The translations under genes were made by a program, and so were the position numbers. From positions 1 through 64,000 of the forward strand of contig JANOWJ010000068.1 in assembly GCA_031417835.1 (NCBI GenBank): a DNA stretch of 64,000 nt. Reading direction: 5' to 3'. The stretch comes from JADJLQ01 sp031417835. GTDB lineage: Bacteria; Bacteroidota; Bacteroidia; Chitinophagales; Saprospiraceae. Shown here piece by piece: positions 54,969 through 64,000 of the stretch (positions are counted from its first letter, which is position 1; each line of letters opens with the position of its first letter). The notes below the pieces were generated by a model. That model was not told where the DNA came from. It searched no databases and was given only the letters and a program-made list of their open reading frames with translations.

Positions 54969-55913
54969 ATGAAAATAAAACATTTAATATTAAGCGGTAT
55001 TGCCATAGCCTGTTTTTCGAGCTGCGTCGAAGAAGGTGGCAATGCGATAGATGGCATCGGCAACAATTTTGTTAGAATGGCTGGTGCTGCTCAGGAAGTG
55101 AATGCAATAGGTTTTAGTGCCAAGCCTGGCGCTGCTACTTTACCGCTCTTTACGATCCAACGGGATGCAAATTCTGAAGCCAGTCTAAATACCTCAGCAG
55201 ATGTGGTGTTAAAATTGGATACTTCTATCATTGGTAAATACAACAGAGCCAATGGTGCTGAATTTGAACCCATGCCTACTTCACTGTATACCTTAAAATC
55301 TCTTAATGTATCATTTGCCCCAGGGGAGTTTGCAAAAAAAGTAACTATTACGGTAGATCCGGCAAAGTTTGATTTGACTAAAGCTTATGCTTTAGGTATC
55401 ACTATAGCCAGTGCGACCAATGGATTTCAAATAGTAGAGTCTTCCAAACAAGGGTTATTTAATATCCTGGTTAAAAATGACTTTGACGGAGCCTACGTGG
55501 TGACTGGTACTATGAAAGACAATGCTAATGCGGCTTTGACCGGTGTTTTTCCTTTCAAATATGAGTTACGCACCTCAGGGGCCAATACAGTAGATTGTTG
55601 GGATCCTGAGTACTGGCATGACCGTTTTGTGCCCATATTAAATGCGGGAGCGGTGAGTGGTTACGGATCCTTCGGACCAGTGTTTACCATCGACTTGAGT
55701 ACCAATAAAATCACCAGTGTGACTAATTTTTATGGTCAACCGGCAGGAAATACTCGATCTGCAGAACTGGACCCTTCAGGATTAAATAGATTTAATCCTG
55801 GTGACCATAGTTTGGATGTGAAGTTCTTTATGAAACAACCTAGTGCTGTTCCTGCGGCGCCAAACATTAGAGTGGAGTTTAACTGGCATTTTGAATACGA
55901 AGGACCAAGATAA
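54969..55913 (+). CDS. DUF1735-like surface lipoprotein of module 3
   Basis: 314 residues. Lipobox CFSSC (Cys19). The first 140 residues are a BT_3987/DUF1735-like beta sandwich (LPLFTIQRDANSEASLN; SLNVSFAPGEFAKKVTITVD; YALGITIASATNGFQIVESS), as in surface glycan-binding proteins. The C-terminal half (AYVVTGTMKDNANAAL; AELDPSGLNRFNPGDHSLDV) may bind ligand. It lies 29 bp after SusD. Confidence 0.8.
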   Translation: MKIKHLILSGIAIACFSSCVEEGGNAIDGIGNNFVRMAGAAQEVNAIGFSAKPGAATLPLFTIQRDANSEASLNTSADVVLKLDTSIIGKYNRANGAEFEPMPTSLYTLKSLNVSFAPGEFAKKVTITVDPAKFDLTKAYALGITIASATNGFQIVESSKQGLFNILVKNDFDGAYVVTGTMKDNANAALTGVFPFKYELRTSGANTVDCWDPEYWHDRFVPILNAGAVSGYGSFGPVFTIDLSTNKITSVTNFYGQPAGNTRSAELDPSGLNRFNPGDHSLDVKFFMKQPSAVPAAPNIRVEFNWHFEYEGPR

Positions 55914-55934
55914 ACTGTCATCATAAAATTATTT

Positions 55935-55976
55935 TAAGAGGTTTTTAGAGCTTGTCTCTGAAAACCTCTTTTTTTT
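55935..55976 (+). terminator. Intrinsic terminator of module 3
   Basis: AAGAGGTTTTTAGAG-CTTGT-CTCTGAAAACCTCTT followed by TTTTTTG, 22 bp past the stop. Confidence 0.8.
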
Positions 55977-56160
55977 GTATCCCTCATATTATCATACAAT
56001 AGATGTTCTTTTTGCAGAGCATTTAAAGTGCCTGCGCGCCACTCCAGTTTATATTTTTGGCTGGCGGGCGTAGTTCCCCTGTTTGTCACTTCGTGCAAAT
56101 CATGCCTTATGCCTGATTTGGATATAAATAGGGTCTACTTAGACAGACTCATTTTTGCGT
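55977..56160 (+). other. Intergenic sequence before the tandem repeats
   Basis: No gene or clear element is seen here, apart from a GGCTGGCGGGCG-rich stretch near 56057. Confidence 0.35.
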
Positions 56161-56164
56161 TCAT

Positions 56165-56475
56165 CTGCGTTATCTGCGGGAAAAATCTTCAATATCATAA
56201 CCTGTAAATCAGCGCTATCTGCGGGAAAAATCTTCTGCATTATAATCTGCGTAAATCAGCGCTATCTGCGGGAAAAATCTTCTGCATTATAATCTGCGTA
56301 AATCAGCGCTATCTGCGGGAAAAATCTTCTGCCTTATAATCTGCGTAAATCAGCGCTATCTGCGGGAAAAATCTTCTGCCTTATAATCTGCGTAAATCAG
56401 CGCTATCAGCGGGAAAAATCTTCTGCATTATAATCTGCGTAAATCAGCGCTATCTGCGGGAAAAATCTTCTGCCA
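56165..56475 (+). repeat. 47-bp tandem repeat, about six copies
   Basis: The core ATCTGCGGGAAAAATCTTCT recurs seven times. GCGGGA occurs at 56176, then at 56221, 56268, 56315, 56362, 56409 and 56456: one 45-bp step and five 47-bp steps. The rest of the unit reads ATAATCTGCGTAAATCAGCG and is nearly identical between copies, so this is a tandem array, not CRISPR. It lies upstream of the module 4 promoter. Confidence 0.9.
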
Positions 56476-56519
56476 AACTCTTTTTATTTCCCCAAAAACA
56501 TCCCCCAGAGCGGGTGATT

Positions 56520-56550
56520 CTTGCACAATCTTCACATTTTCTTAATTTTG
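56520..56550 (+). promoter_or_regulatory. Promoter of the module 4 SusC gene
   Basis: CTTG (56520-56523), 19 nt, then TAATTTTG (56543-56550, exact TAnnTTTG). The start codon is 77 bp downstream. Confidence 0.5.
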
Positions 56551-56626
56551 TCTTCACACCATTGTAAAATCGATCGTTTTTACTAGGTCTTTATATACTC
56601 AATCACTAAATCAATCAACTTTATTC

Positions 56627-59600
56627 ATGAAAAGACTACATTTTTCAAGACTTAGAGGTCTGTGGCTTTCCGCCATGCTTTTGTGTTTAATTAGCTCAGC
56701 TTTGACCGGTCAAAAGGTAAGCGGTGTGATAAAAGCACTCTCCGATGACCAGCCGGTTGTTGGCGCCACTGTAGCCATCAAGGGGACTACCATTGGTACA
56801 GTCAGCGATTTGGATGGCACTTTCCAGATAGCCGCCGGCCCCAGCGATGTACTCGTGTTTTCATATGTTGGATTCAATACAGTAGAAGAGGCGGTCAATG
56901 GTCGATCTACTTTGAATATCTTTATGGATGAAAATGCCAAAGCACTTCAAGAAGTAATTGTCACGGGATATGGATCTCAAATTAAGCGTGATCTCACTGG
57001 TAATATTGCTAAGATTAAAGCCAGTGAAATCAAGGATATTCCAGTCAATTCGTTGGAAGGTGTACTTCAGGGCAGAGCCGCCGGAGTACAGATCAATGCC
57101 GGAACTGGCAAGTTGGGTCAGGCTATGCAGATAAGAATACGTGGAAATTCATCTGTGTCCGCATCAAATGAACCTTTATACGTGGTTGATGGAATTCCAA
57201 TCACAACCCAAGATTTGTCTAATATCGGAGGCTCTACCAATTCTATCGTTGATATTAACCCTCAGGATATTGAATCTATAGAAATCCTAAAAGATGCCTC
57301 TGCAGCTGCTATTTATGGTTCAAGAGCTTCCAATGGAGTAGTACTCATTACGACCAAAAAAGGAAAGGAAGGTCGAACCAATGTTAATTTTGGAGTTCAG
57401 TACGGCAATAGCGAGCCCACGCGAAAAGTTGATTTCTTAAATACGGCCCAATTTATCGATTATTATAAAAAAGCTGCAATTAACGCCGATCGAATAGACC
57501 AGATAGATCCATCTGACCCGAGTTCAACTTCTACTTATATGGAAGATTTTTTTGAAGCTGCCAGTTTGGGTACTTATGGCAAACCGAATCAACCGGATAC
57601 CAAATGGGATGAATTGGCGTATCAGGATGCCCCGACCAAACAAATCGATTTGAGTATTGATGGAGGAAGCGCCAAAACTAAATTTTTCGTTTCCGGCCAA
57701 TTCCTCGATCAACAAGGTATCATGGCTGGTAATGCTCTTAAACGGATGACCGGAAGATTAAATTTGGATCATGAAGTGAGCAAAGTATTCAACATTGGAT
57801 TTAATCTTGGCCTGACTCGCACTTTTAATGAACGACTGAGCGGAGACCGGGCCTTTGACAACCCACTGCAGATCGTAGCCTTGACTCCACTTTCCCCATT
57901 GAATGATCCTGCTACTGGATTATTGATCGGGGCACCTCCCGGCGACATCAATCAACCACTGTATTACAACCCATTGTTGAATATAGGCAATCAGTTTTTT
58001 AATACTAATGTTCATCGCAATTTGAGCAATGTATATGGCGCCATTAAAATCTTACCCGGATTGACATTTAGATCAGAATTAGGAGTCGATTTTCTAAATC
58101 AAAATGAAGAATCCTTTTCCAGCAGTGTCACTCAGCGGAATACGGGATTTGCACAGGGTACCGGCTCAAACCTATTTTCAAGAGTGGAAAATTTGAACAC
58201 CAATAATTACTTCAATTTTATCAAAGAGTTTGGTTTGCATAATTTGAATTTGACGGGTGGTATGTCTTATCAACAATCCAAAACAGAATTCAATTCAGTG
58301 ACGGGTACAGATTATCCTTCAGATGCATATCGCAAAATAGCGAGTGCAGCCAAGATTACAGCCGGTTCTTCTACTGAATCCAATTTTAGATTCGTTTCTT
58401 ATTTCGCTCGGGCTAATTATAAGTTAGCAGACAAATATTTATTGAGCTTGAGTGCTAGAATAGATGGATCCTCTCGCTTTGGTGCGGATAGTCGGTTCGG
58501 ATTTTTTCCTGCAGTTTCTGCTGGCTGGATCATTTCTGAAGAAGGATTCTTACAAAACAGTAGTTTATTCAGCTTCTTGAAGCTAAGAGGCAGTTATGGT
58601 CGTACGGGTAATGCCGAGATTGGCAACTTCCCTCAATTGGGCCTTTTCGCCGGAGATGCAGGATATGGCAATCTCCCAGGTCAAAGACCTTCCCAGTTAG
58701 GCAATCCGGGACTTCAGTGGGAGACTACGGATCAAATGGACATCGGATTGGATTTTGGATTGTTCAATGATCGGATCAATGGTGAAGTAGACATTTATCA
58801 AAAGAAGACCAATGGCCTCTTATTAAATGTCAATGTACCTTCTACAACAGGTTTTTCTACGTTGACCAAAAACGTGGGTAAGCTAGAAAACAAAGGTTTT
58901 GAATTTTCACTAAACGGCACGGTCATCAATGGCTCCGATTTTAAGTGGAATATAGGTGTCAACTTTGGAATGAATCAAAACAAGATCAATGACCTCCAAG
59001 GTCAAATCATAGAAGGTGGTTTGAATAATATGAGTCGAGCGATGGAAGGCCAGCCTTTGAGCACATTTTTCACCGCAGAATATGCTGGCGTTGACCCAGC
59101 CAATGGAAATGCATTGTGGTATAAAAACAAAAAAAATACAGACGGGACTATTGATCGTGCGACGACCAGTACCTATAATCAGGCTCAACGGGTAGTCATA
59201 GGCAATGCCCTCCCAAAATGGATTGGAGGTCTGACTAGCTCACTTAGTTTTAAAGGAGTTGAGTTGACTATGCTCTGGAATACAGTGCAAGGCAATTTGA
59301 TCAATTTTTATGGAGCTGGTCGATTCAGCTCTGCTAATGGTAGGTTTGAAGACAATCAGACCGTAGATCAATTAAATTCCTGGACTAAAGAAAATCCAAA
59401 CACAAATATCCCTGAAGCCCGATTGTTCTTCAATAATGGAGCCCAACCTTCCAGTAGATTTATTCAAGATGGTTCATTTGTCCGCCTTCGTAATGCTACG
59501 CTGGGTTATGATTTACCTAAATCATGGCTTAGGAATGTTGGTATGAATGGTGCTCGGATCTATCTGACAGGCCTTAATTTACTCACGTTGACGAATTATA

Positions 59601-59719
59601 CCGGCTGGGATCCAGAAGTCAATTCGGATGATATCGTGACGAATGTAGCCCAGGGCTATGATTTTTATTCTCCACCATTACCCAGGACGATTATGGGTGG
59701 TATCAACATCAAGTTCTAA
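56627..59719 (+). CDS. SusC/RagA-family TonB-linked outer membrane protein (module 4, VTGYG type)
   Basis: 1030 residues. Signal peptide 1-28 (LISSALTGQ), CarboxypepD_reg-like domain (SGVIKALSDDQPVVGATVAI), TonB box LQEVIVTGYGSQIKRDLTG, the classical SusC signature missing from the other four. Plug with MQIRIRGNSSVSASNEPLYV and IEILKDASAAAIYGSRASNG; barrel ending TIMGGINIKF. It pairs with a RagB-type SusD 22 bp downstream. Confidence 0.95.
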   Translation: MKRLHFSRLRGLWLSAMLLCLISSALTGQKVSGVIKALSDDQPVVGATVAIKGTTIGTVSDLDGTFQIAAGPSDVLVFSYVGFNTVEEAVNGRSTLNIFMDENAKALQEVIVTGYGSQIKRDLTGNIAKIKASEIKDIPVNSLEGVLQGRAAGVQINAGTGKLGQAMQIRIRGNSSVSASNEPLYVVDGIPITTQDLSNIGGSTNSIVDINPQDIESIEILKDASAAAIYGSRASNGVVLITTKKGKEGRTNVNFGVQYGNSEPTRKVDFLNTAQFIDYYKKAAINADRIDQIDPSDPSSTSTYMEDFFEAASLGTYGKPNQPDTKWDELAYQDAPTKQIDLSIDGGSAKTKFFVSGQFLDQQGIMAGNALKRMTGRLNLDHEVSKVFNIGFNLGLTRTFNERLSGDRAFDNPLQIVALTPLSPLNDPATGLLIGAPPGDINQPLYYNPLLNIGNQFFNTNVHRNLSNVYGAIKILPGLTFRSELGVDFLNQNEESFSSSVTQRNTGFAQGTGSNLFSRVENLNTNNYFNFIKEFGLHNLNLTGGMSYQQSKTEFNSVTGTDYPSDAYRKIASAAKITAGSSTESNFRFVSYFARANYKLADKYLLSLSARIDGSSRFGADSRFGFFPAVSAGWIISEEGFLQNSSLFSFLKLRGSYGRTGNAEIGNFPQLGLFAGDAGYGNLPGQRPSQLGNPGLQWETTDQMDIGLDFGLFNDRINGEVDIYQKKTNGLLLNVNVPSTTGFSTLTKNVGKLENKGFEFSLNGTVINGSDFKWNIGVNFGMNQNKINDLQGQIIEGGLNNMSRAMEGQPLSTFFTAEYAGVDPANGNALWYKNKKNTDGTIDRATTSTYNQAQRVVIGNALPKWIGGLTSSLSFKGVELTMLWNTVQGNLINFYGAGRFSSANGRFEDNQTVDQLNSWTKENPNTNIPEARLFFNNGAQPSSRFIQDGSFVRLRNATLGYDLPKSWLRNVGMNGARIYLTGLNLLTLTNYTGWDPEVNSDDIVTNVAQGYDFYSPPLPRTIMGGINIKF

Positions 59720-59741
59720 TCCTTCTTAAAAATTGAAAAAC

Positions 59742-61082
59742 ATGAAAAAATTATTATATATCCCGATATTGTTTTTATTCACTGCGTGTGAAAAAGAATT
59801 GGATGTAAAACCTACCCAATCGATCGACGAATTGAATGCGCTGTCTACTGCCCAAGATGTCAAAGTGACCTTGATCGGAGCATATGACGGCCTTGCCGAT
59901 GGCGATGTGTGTGGTGGAGGTTTTAATTTTACCAGTGAATTAGTAGGCGACGATCGCGAGGTGGTATTCAGAGGCACTTTTACATCTTTGGATGAAATGT
60001 GGCGCAAGGCCATGACTCCAGGTAATACTCAATTATTTGCAACTTGGCGCGATGCTTACATTGCCATCAACAGAGCGAATAATGTATTATCCGCTCTAGA
60101 CAAACTTGGGGCTGATGAAAAAGCCCAAATAGAAGGTGCCGCTCGATTAATACGGGGTACTGCATACCTTGGATTAATCAATTTGTTTGCCAAAGGCTGG
60201 GGCGATGGCGATAATGGGACCAATCCAGGCATTCCGTTGGTGACTACTCCTACCAGAGTAGTGACAGATGCTGATAATAGAGCAAGGGCATCCGTAGCAG
60301 CAGTCTATGCACAGATCATCGAGGATCTGACTAAGGCAGAGACCCTTTTACCGACTTCTGCTAATAATAATGGTTTTGCCACTAAAAATGCTGCAACAGC
60401 CTTATTAGCCAGACTCTATCTGATTCAAGGCAATTTCGCAGGTGCCCGGGATGCTGCCCATAAAGTAATTGCCTCTGGCAAACATGCCTTAGCCGATACC
60501 TATAGTGACGCTTTTAATGATGAATCCGGAAGCTATGATGCAGAAAGCATATTTAAAATTATTGTGACAGATCAAGATGGCGTAAATTCTATGACCACCT
60601 ACTTTGCTCCTGCTCCAGCTGGCCGAGGGGATATTGTGGTGCAGACCAAACATACCGCTTTATACAATACTGCCGACCCCAGAGCTAAGTTTACCGTTGT
60701 GGCTTCAAATCGCCTTTATTCAAAAAAATTCAGCAATTTATTTGGAGATGTTACCATCATCCGACTTGCTGAGCTGCATTTGATCCGCGCCGAAGCTAAT
60801 TTTAGGTTATCCACCGCTGTTGGTTTAGCTCCGATAGATGATCTTAACAAGATTAGATCTCGCGCCGGGGCTCCAGAAATCGTAAAGGCCGACTTAACTT
60901 TAGATAAGATCCTTTTAGAGCGGAAGCTTGAATTGGCCTTTGAGGGCCTATTACTTTCAGATGTCAAAAGATTAAAGAAGAATGTCGGCACCCTTCCTTT
61001 CTCAGATCCAAAGCTAGTTTTACCGATACCTCAGCGGGAGATCGATACTAATAAAAGCTTGGTCCAAAACCCGGGATATTAA
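59742..61082 (+). CDS. RagB/SusD nutrient-uptake lipoprotein (module 4)
   Basis: 446 residues from ATG 59742; a TTG at 59733 in frame is less likely. Lipobox FLFTAC (Cys16). ELDVKPTQSIDELNALSTAQ, IRGTAYLGLINLFAKGWGDG and the C-terminal LILERKLELAFEGLLLSDVKR-like segment (ILLERKLELAFEGLLLSDVK) and VLPIPQREIDTNKSLVQNPG are typical of classical RagB/SusD. It ends close to a weak terminator (61103-61143). Confidence 0.93.
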   Translation: MKKLLYIPILFLFTACEKELDVKPTQSIDELNALSTAQDVKVTLIGAYDGLADGDVCGGGFNFTSELVGDDREVVFRGTFTSLDEMWRKAMTPGNTQLFATWRDAYIAINRANNVLSALDKLGADEKAQIEGAARLIRGTAYLGLINLFAKGWGDGDNGTNPGIPLVTTPTRVVTDADNRARASVAAVYAQIIEDLTKAETLLPTSANNNGFATKNAATALLARLYLIQGNFAGARDAAHKVIASGKHALADTYSDAFNDESGSYDAESIFKIIVTDQDGVNSMTTYFAPAPAGRGDIVVQTKHTALYNTADPRAKFTVVASNRLYSKKFSNLFGDVTIIRLAELHLIRAEANFRLSTAVGLAPIDDLNKIRSRAGAPEIVKADLTLDKILLERKLELAFEGLLLSDVKRLKKNVGTLPFSDPKLVLPIPQREIDTNKSLVQNPGY

Positions 61083-61102
61083 AAAAGTATTAGAATCAGA
61101 AT

Positions 61103-61143
61103 AAAAAGAGCAATGAATTTTATAATCCAAATCGGCTCTTTTT
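61103..61143 (+). terminator. Possible intrinsic terminator of module 4
   Basis: AAAAAGAGC (61103-61111) pairs with GCTCTTTTT (61135-61143) across a 23-nt loop. The stem is short and AT-rich, so it is only moderately convincing. Confidence 0.45.
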
Positions 61144-61209
61144 ATTATAATTTACTAACAATCAAGACTATATATTTTTAAAATACTTTTTTAACAAATT
61201 CTTGACCTA

Positions 61210-61240
61210 TTTGGCTTTTAAACAATTTTTTTTACCTTCG
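61210..61240 (+). promoter_or_regulatory. Candidate promoter of the module 5 SusC gene
   Basis: TTTG (61210-61213), 19 nt, then TACCTTCG (61233-61240), one mismatch to TAnnTTTG. Start codon 94 bp downstream. Confidence 0.45.
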
Positions 61241-61333
61241 TCTTAGCAATTCGAGTTATCAAATTGTTAACAAACTAGAAAAATTTACTCTTTTTTTACT
61301 CACTATTTAATCATTTTTTTAATCAGGGTTAAT

Positions 61334-64000
61334 ATGAAAAGACTCTTTCTTTTATTTGCCTGTGTATTTTTTACACTTGCTGCCCTTGCTCAAAAAACCG
61401 TTTCGGGCAAGGTTACTGATGGAAATGGGGATCCTGTAATTGGAGCCAATATCCAGATCAAAGGCACTACTAGCGGTACAGTGACTGATATCGATGGTAC
61501 ATATTCCGTTCAAGTCGTTGAAGGCGGTGTACTCGTAGTCAGTTATGTAGGTTCCGTTTCACAAGAAATTTCGATTGGTTCCCAATCGGTCTACGATGTA
61601 AGCTTGGAAGATGACAATCAGCAGTTGACCGAGGTGGTGGTGACTGCTCAAGGCATATCACGGGATAAAAGAGCCTTGGGTTATTCGGTGTCTACCATCA
61701 ACACCAAAAAAATTGAAGATAGACCTCAACCCGATATCGGAAGGGTCCTTCAAGGTAAAGTACCCGGAGTAAATATAACTTCGACCTCAGGTGCTACTGG
61801 TACTGGTACCAACATTACTATTCGGGGCTATACTTCGATTACGGGTTCTAACCAACCATTGTTTGTGGTCGATGGGGTTCCATTTAATTCCAATACCAAC
61901 CAAAGGGGTGGTTTCACTCAAGGAGGACAAAATGCGTCCAGTAGGTTTCTTGATTTAGATCCTAATAGTATTGAGAATATTAGTGTATTAAAAGGTTTAG
62001 CCGCTACGGTCACTTACGGTGACCAAGGTAGAAACGGTGTAATTTTGGTAACTACCAAAAATGGCACTAAAAAAACGCGGGTACCACAGTTTACCTTAAC
62101 TCAATCTAATTTTACCAATACAGCCCATCTGCCAAAATATCAAAATGATTATGTAGGCGGATTTCAACAAAACCTTGGTTATTTCTTTAGTAATTGGGGC
62201 CCTACCTTAGAGGAAGCAAGAACTTATCCTTCTCAAAATACCAATGTGGCGCTTACAAAGCATCCGTACTCATTTTTGACAAATGCAGCTTTGAGAGCCG
62301 GTCAAGCGGATTATGTGGCGTCTTTAGGGGATTATAAAATGCAAGCATTCCCGGATAATGTGAGTGGGTTTTTTAGAAAGGGAAATATTTCTAATACGAG
62401 CTTAAATATTTCAGGAGGTGGCGAAAAAGTAGGTTACAATGTTTCTGCTGGTTTTAATAAAGAACAAGGATATATTAAAGAAAATGATTTGAGAAAAATC
62501 AATATTGGACTTGGTCTTAATGCAGAACTATCCAGTAGATTGAAATTTAATACAAGTATAAATTTTGCGAATACCGACCTATTATCACCTCCATTGAGTG
62601 GAGGTACTGGTAATAATGCCCTGGACTTTCCTTCTGTTTTGGCAAATGTGATGTATACTCCAAGACAGGTGGATCTCAATGGCTGGCCATTTGCTGATCC
62701 AGTGACCAATCAATCAGTCTACTTCAGATCTGGAAACGATATCCCTAATCCGAATTGGGTTATAAAAAATTATAACACTACTGATATTGTCAATAGAGTG
62801 TTTGCTTCTTCGTCCTTGACTTATAATGTGGCCAATGGATTAGACTTTTTATATCGTATTGGTCTTGATCGGTATAATGAATTGCAAGAAGCTAAATTTA
62901 ATAAGGGTGGTGTTCAATTTGTAAATGGATTTTATGGCACTCGAGATATTGAAAATACAATCTGGGATAATTCAGCCATTTTATCTTATAGCAAAGAATT
63001 AGGTTCTAAATTTGAAGTCGCCGGTAAAATAGGTGGTAACATTAGAAATGATGTTTACCGTGAGAATGGCGTAGGCAGCCAAAACCAATTAGCTGCTGGA
63101 TTATTTAAACATAATAATTTTATTGATAATTCTGCTGGTGACCGGACTGAAGAGCAATCTAGAATGGGCGTGTTTGGAGAATTATCTGTCGATTATGGCA
63201 ATTATTTCTTTGTCAATTTTGCAGGTAGAAACGATTGGACCTCAACAGTGGAAAAGGATAATAGAAGAATTTTTTATCCTTCCGTTTCCGTTTCATTTAT
63301 TCCAACGACGATGTTTTTGGGCTTGAAATCTAAATTCCTCAACTTCTTAAAAATTAGAGGTGGTTATGGTACTTCTGCTGGATTTCCAAATCCATACAAT
63401 ACCCGAAATATCCTGGATCAAAATGCAAGAGCATTCTTAACTTCCGCAGGCGCTACAGTGCAGACACACTCGACTAATAATAGATTAGGTAATCCTAATC
63501 TTAAGCCAGAATTGCATAAAGAATTTGAATTTGGTATGGAGGGCAAGGTATTAAACGAAAGAGTCGATTTTGATTTAACGTTGTATCGAAGGAATACACA
63601 AGACCTTATTACAAGTTCACCTTTAGATGCCTCTACAGGTTATACTGCTACCACCATCAATATCGGAGCGATTCGCAATGAAGGTATTGAGTTTAGCTTG
63701 ACAGGCTCTCCAATATCTCGAGGTAAATTTACTTGGGATGTTTCAGCCATATTCTCTAGAAACGTGCCTAAAGTACTAGACCTTGGAGGTACACTACAAG
63801 AAGTTCAGATTACTGGATTTGGTAATGCATTAGGCAATTATGCAATCGTAGGGAAACCATTTAACACCATCAAAGGATCAGGAAATAGAAGAAATGATGC
63901 CGGTCAATTATTAATCGATGGTCAAGGCTATCCGATCGGTACTACTGCACCGATTGTCTTAGGTGACCCTAATCCAGCATTCAACTCAAGCCTTACCAAT
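61334..64000 (+). CDS. SusC/RagA-family TonB-linked outer membrane protein (module 5), 3' end beyond the window
   Basis: 889 codons from ATG 61334 to the edge without a stop. The peptide begins MKRLFLLFACVFFTLAALAQ and has the CarboxypepD_reg-like domain (SGKVTDGNGDPVIGANIQIK), TonB box LTEVVVTAQGI, linker SRDKRALGYSVSTI, plug (NITIRGYTSITGSNQPLFVV; ISVLKGLAATVTYGDQGRNG) and barrel strands such as FFVNFAGRNDWTST and GNPNLKPELHKEFEFGMEG. It is of the same group as modules 1-3. Its SusD partner would lie outside the window. Confidence 0.93.
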   Translation, partial: MKRLFLLFACVFFTLAALAQKTVSGKVTDGNGDPVIGANIQIKGTTSGTVTDIDGTYSVQVVEGGVLVVSYVGSVSQEISIGSQSVYDVSLEDDNQQLTEVVVTAQGISRDKRALGYSVSTINTKKIEDRPQPDIGRVLQGKVPGVNITSTSGATGTGTNITIRGYTSITGSNQPLFVVDGVPFNSNTNQRGGFTQGGQNASSRFLDLDPNSIENISVLKGLAATVTYGDQGRNGVILVTTKNGTKKTRVPQFTLTQSNFTNTAHLPKYQNDYVGGFQQNLGYFFSNWGPTLEEARTYPSQNTNVALTKHPYSFLTNAALRAGQADYVASLGDYKMQAFPDNVSGFFRKGNISNTSLNISGGGEKVGYNVSAGFNKEQGYIKENDLRKINIGLGLNAELSSRLKFNTSINFANTDLLSPPLSGGTGNNALDFPSVLANVMYTPRQVDLNGWPFADPVTNQSVYFRSGNDIPNPNWVIKNYNTTDIVNRVFASSSLTYNVANGLDFLYRIGLDRYNELQEAKFNKGGVQFVNGFYGTRDIENTIWDNSAILSYSKELGSKFEVAGKIGGNIRNDVYRENGVGSQNQLAAGLFKHNNFIDNSAGDRTEEQSRMGVFGELSVDYGNYFFVNFAGRNDWTSTVEKDNRRIFYPSVSVSFIPTTMFLGLKSKFLNFLKIRGGYGTSAGFPNPYNTRNILDQNARAFLTSAGATVQTHSTNNRLGNPNLKPELHKEFEFGMEGKVLNERVDFDLTLYRRNTQDLITSSPLDASTGYTATTINIGAIRNEGIEFSLTGSPISRGKFTWDVSAIFSRNVPKVLDLGGTLQEVQITGFGNALGNYAIVGKPFNTIKGSGNRRNDAGQLLIDGQGYPIGTTAPIVLGDPNPAFNSSLTN

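Noticed and set aside
56165..56475. CRISPR array
   Set aside because: The sequence between the repeated cores is nearly the same in each copy, so there are no unique spacers, and no cas genes are present.
59733..59741. TTG start for the module 4 SusD gene
   Set aside because: ATG at 59742 gives a compact lipoprotein signal and normal spacing to SusC.
1..64000. tRNA or rRNA genes
   Set aside because: No cloverleaf with a plausible acceptor stem and no rRNA-like sequence was recognised; a covariance-model search (tRNAscan-SE, Rfam) would settle it.

Overview
The window is from a bacterium of the phylum Bacteroidota. The evidence is five tandem SusC/SusD outer-membrane pairs, TonB receptors with N-terminal carboxypeptidase-regulatory-like domains, a NagB/PIG-L fusion, a DnaQ/GIY-YIG fusion, the Bacteroidota-type PdxJ, and promoters of the TTTG-N19/20-TAnnTTTG type. 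A Saprospiria- or Chitinophagia-like lineage is a guess. No rRNA or tRNA gene was recognised.

Region 1 (1-14.5 kb) is an accessory island. It is AT-rich by eye and nearly every gene lies on the minus strand. It starts with the 5' end of a probable IS transposase next to a VanZ-like gene that lacks its 3' end. It continues with a photolyase-family gene overlapped by a small DUF2256 zinc-finger gene, two P-loop kinase-like genes, two VOC proteins, a GC-richer methyltransferase, an intradiol-dioxygenase/thioredoxin-like lipoprotein, a DUF1801 protein, an arsR-SRPBCC-hypothetical-phnB operon with a clear promoter and operator, a cupin gene with a probable 5' frameshift, a CDF metal transporter and an NmrA-like reductase. 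Several short palindromes and eroded reading frames lie between these genes.

Region 2 (14.5-37.6 kb) is a more ordinary chromosomal block. On the minus strand a TonB receptor, a DUF4838 glycosidase-like lipoprotein, a membrane-anchored protein and a NagB/PIG-L fusion look like an amino-sugar uptake and catabolism locus. A three-gene operon encodes a lipoprotein, a SCO copper protein and cytochrome c. A divergent cryptochrome-DASH-like gene shares a palindromic promoter core with it. Then follow a DnaQ/GIY-YIG nuclease, NamZ muramidase, glutathione peroxidase, a Nudix hydrolase, a voltage-sensor-type ion channel, an S9 peptidase and a coiled-coil lipoprotein. The block ends with a phospholipid operon (CPBP protease, cdsA, psd, yjjG) that diverges from pdxJ.

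Region 3 (37.9-64 kb) holds five consecutive SusC genes on the plus strand, four with their SusD partner visible and the fifth running off the window. Two modules add a third surface lipoprotein. No glycoside hydrolase, sulfatase, peptidase, ECF sigma/anti-sigma pair or hybrid two-component regulator lies among them. A single MORN-repeat protein on the minus strand interrupts the array. Intrinsic terminators end the first four modules, and a 47-bp tandem repeat sits in front of the fourth SusC.
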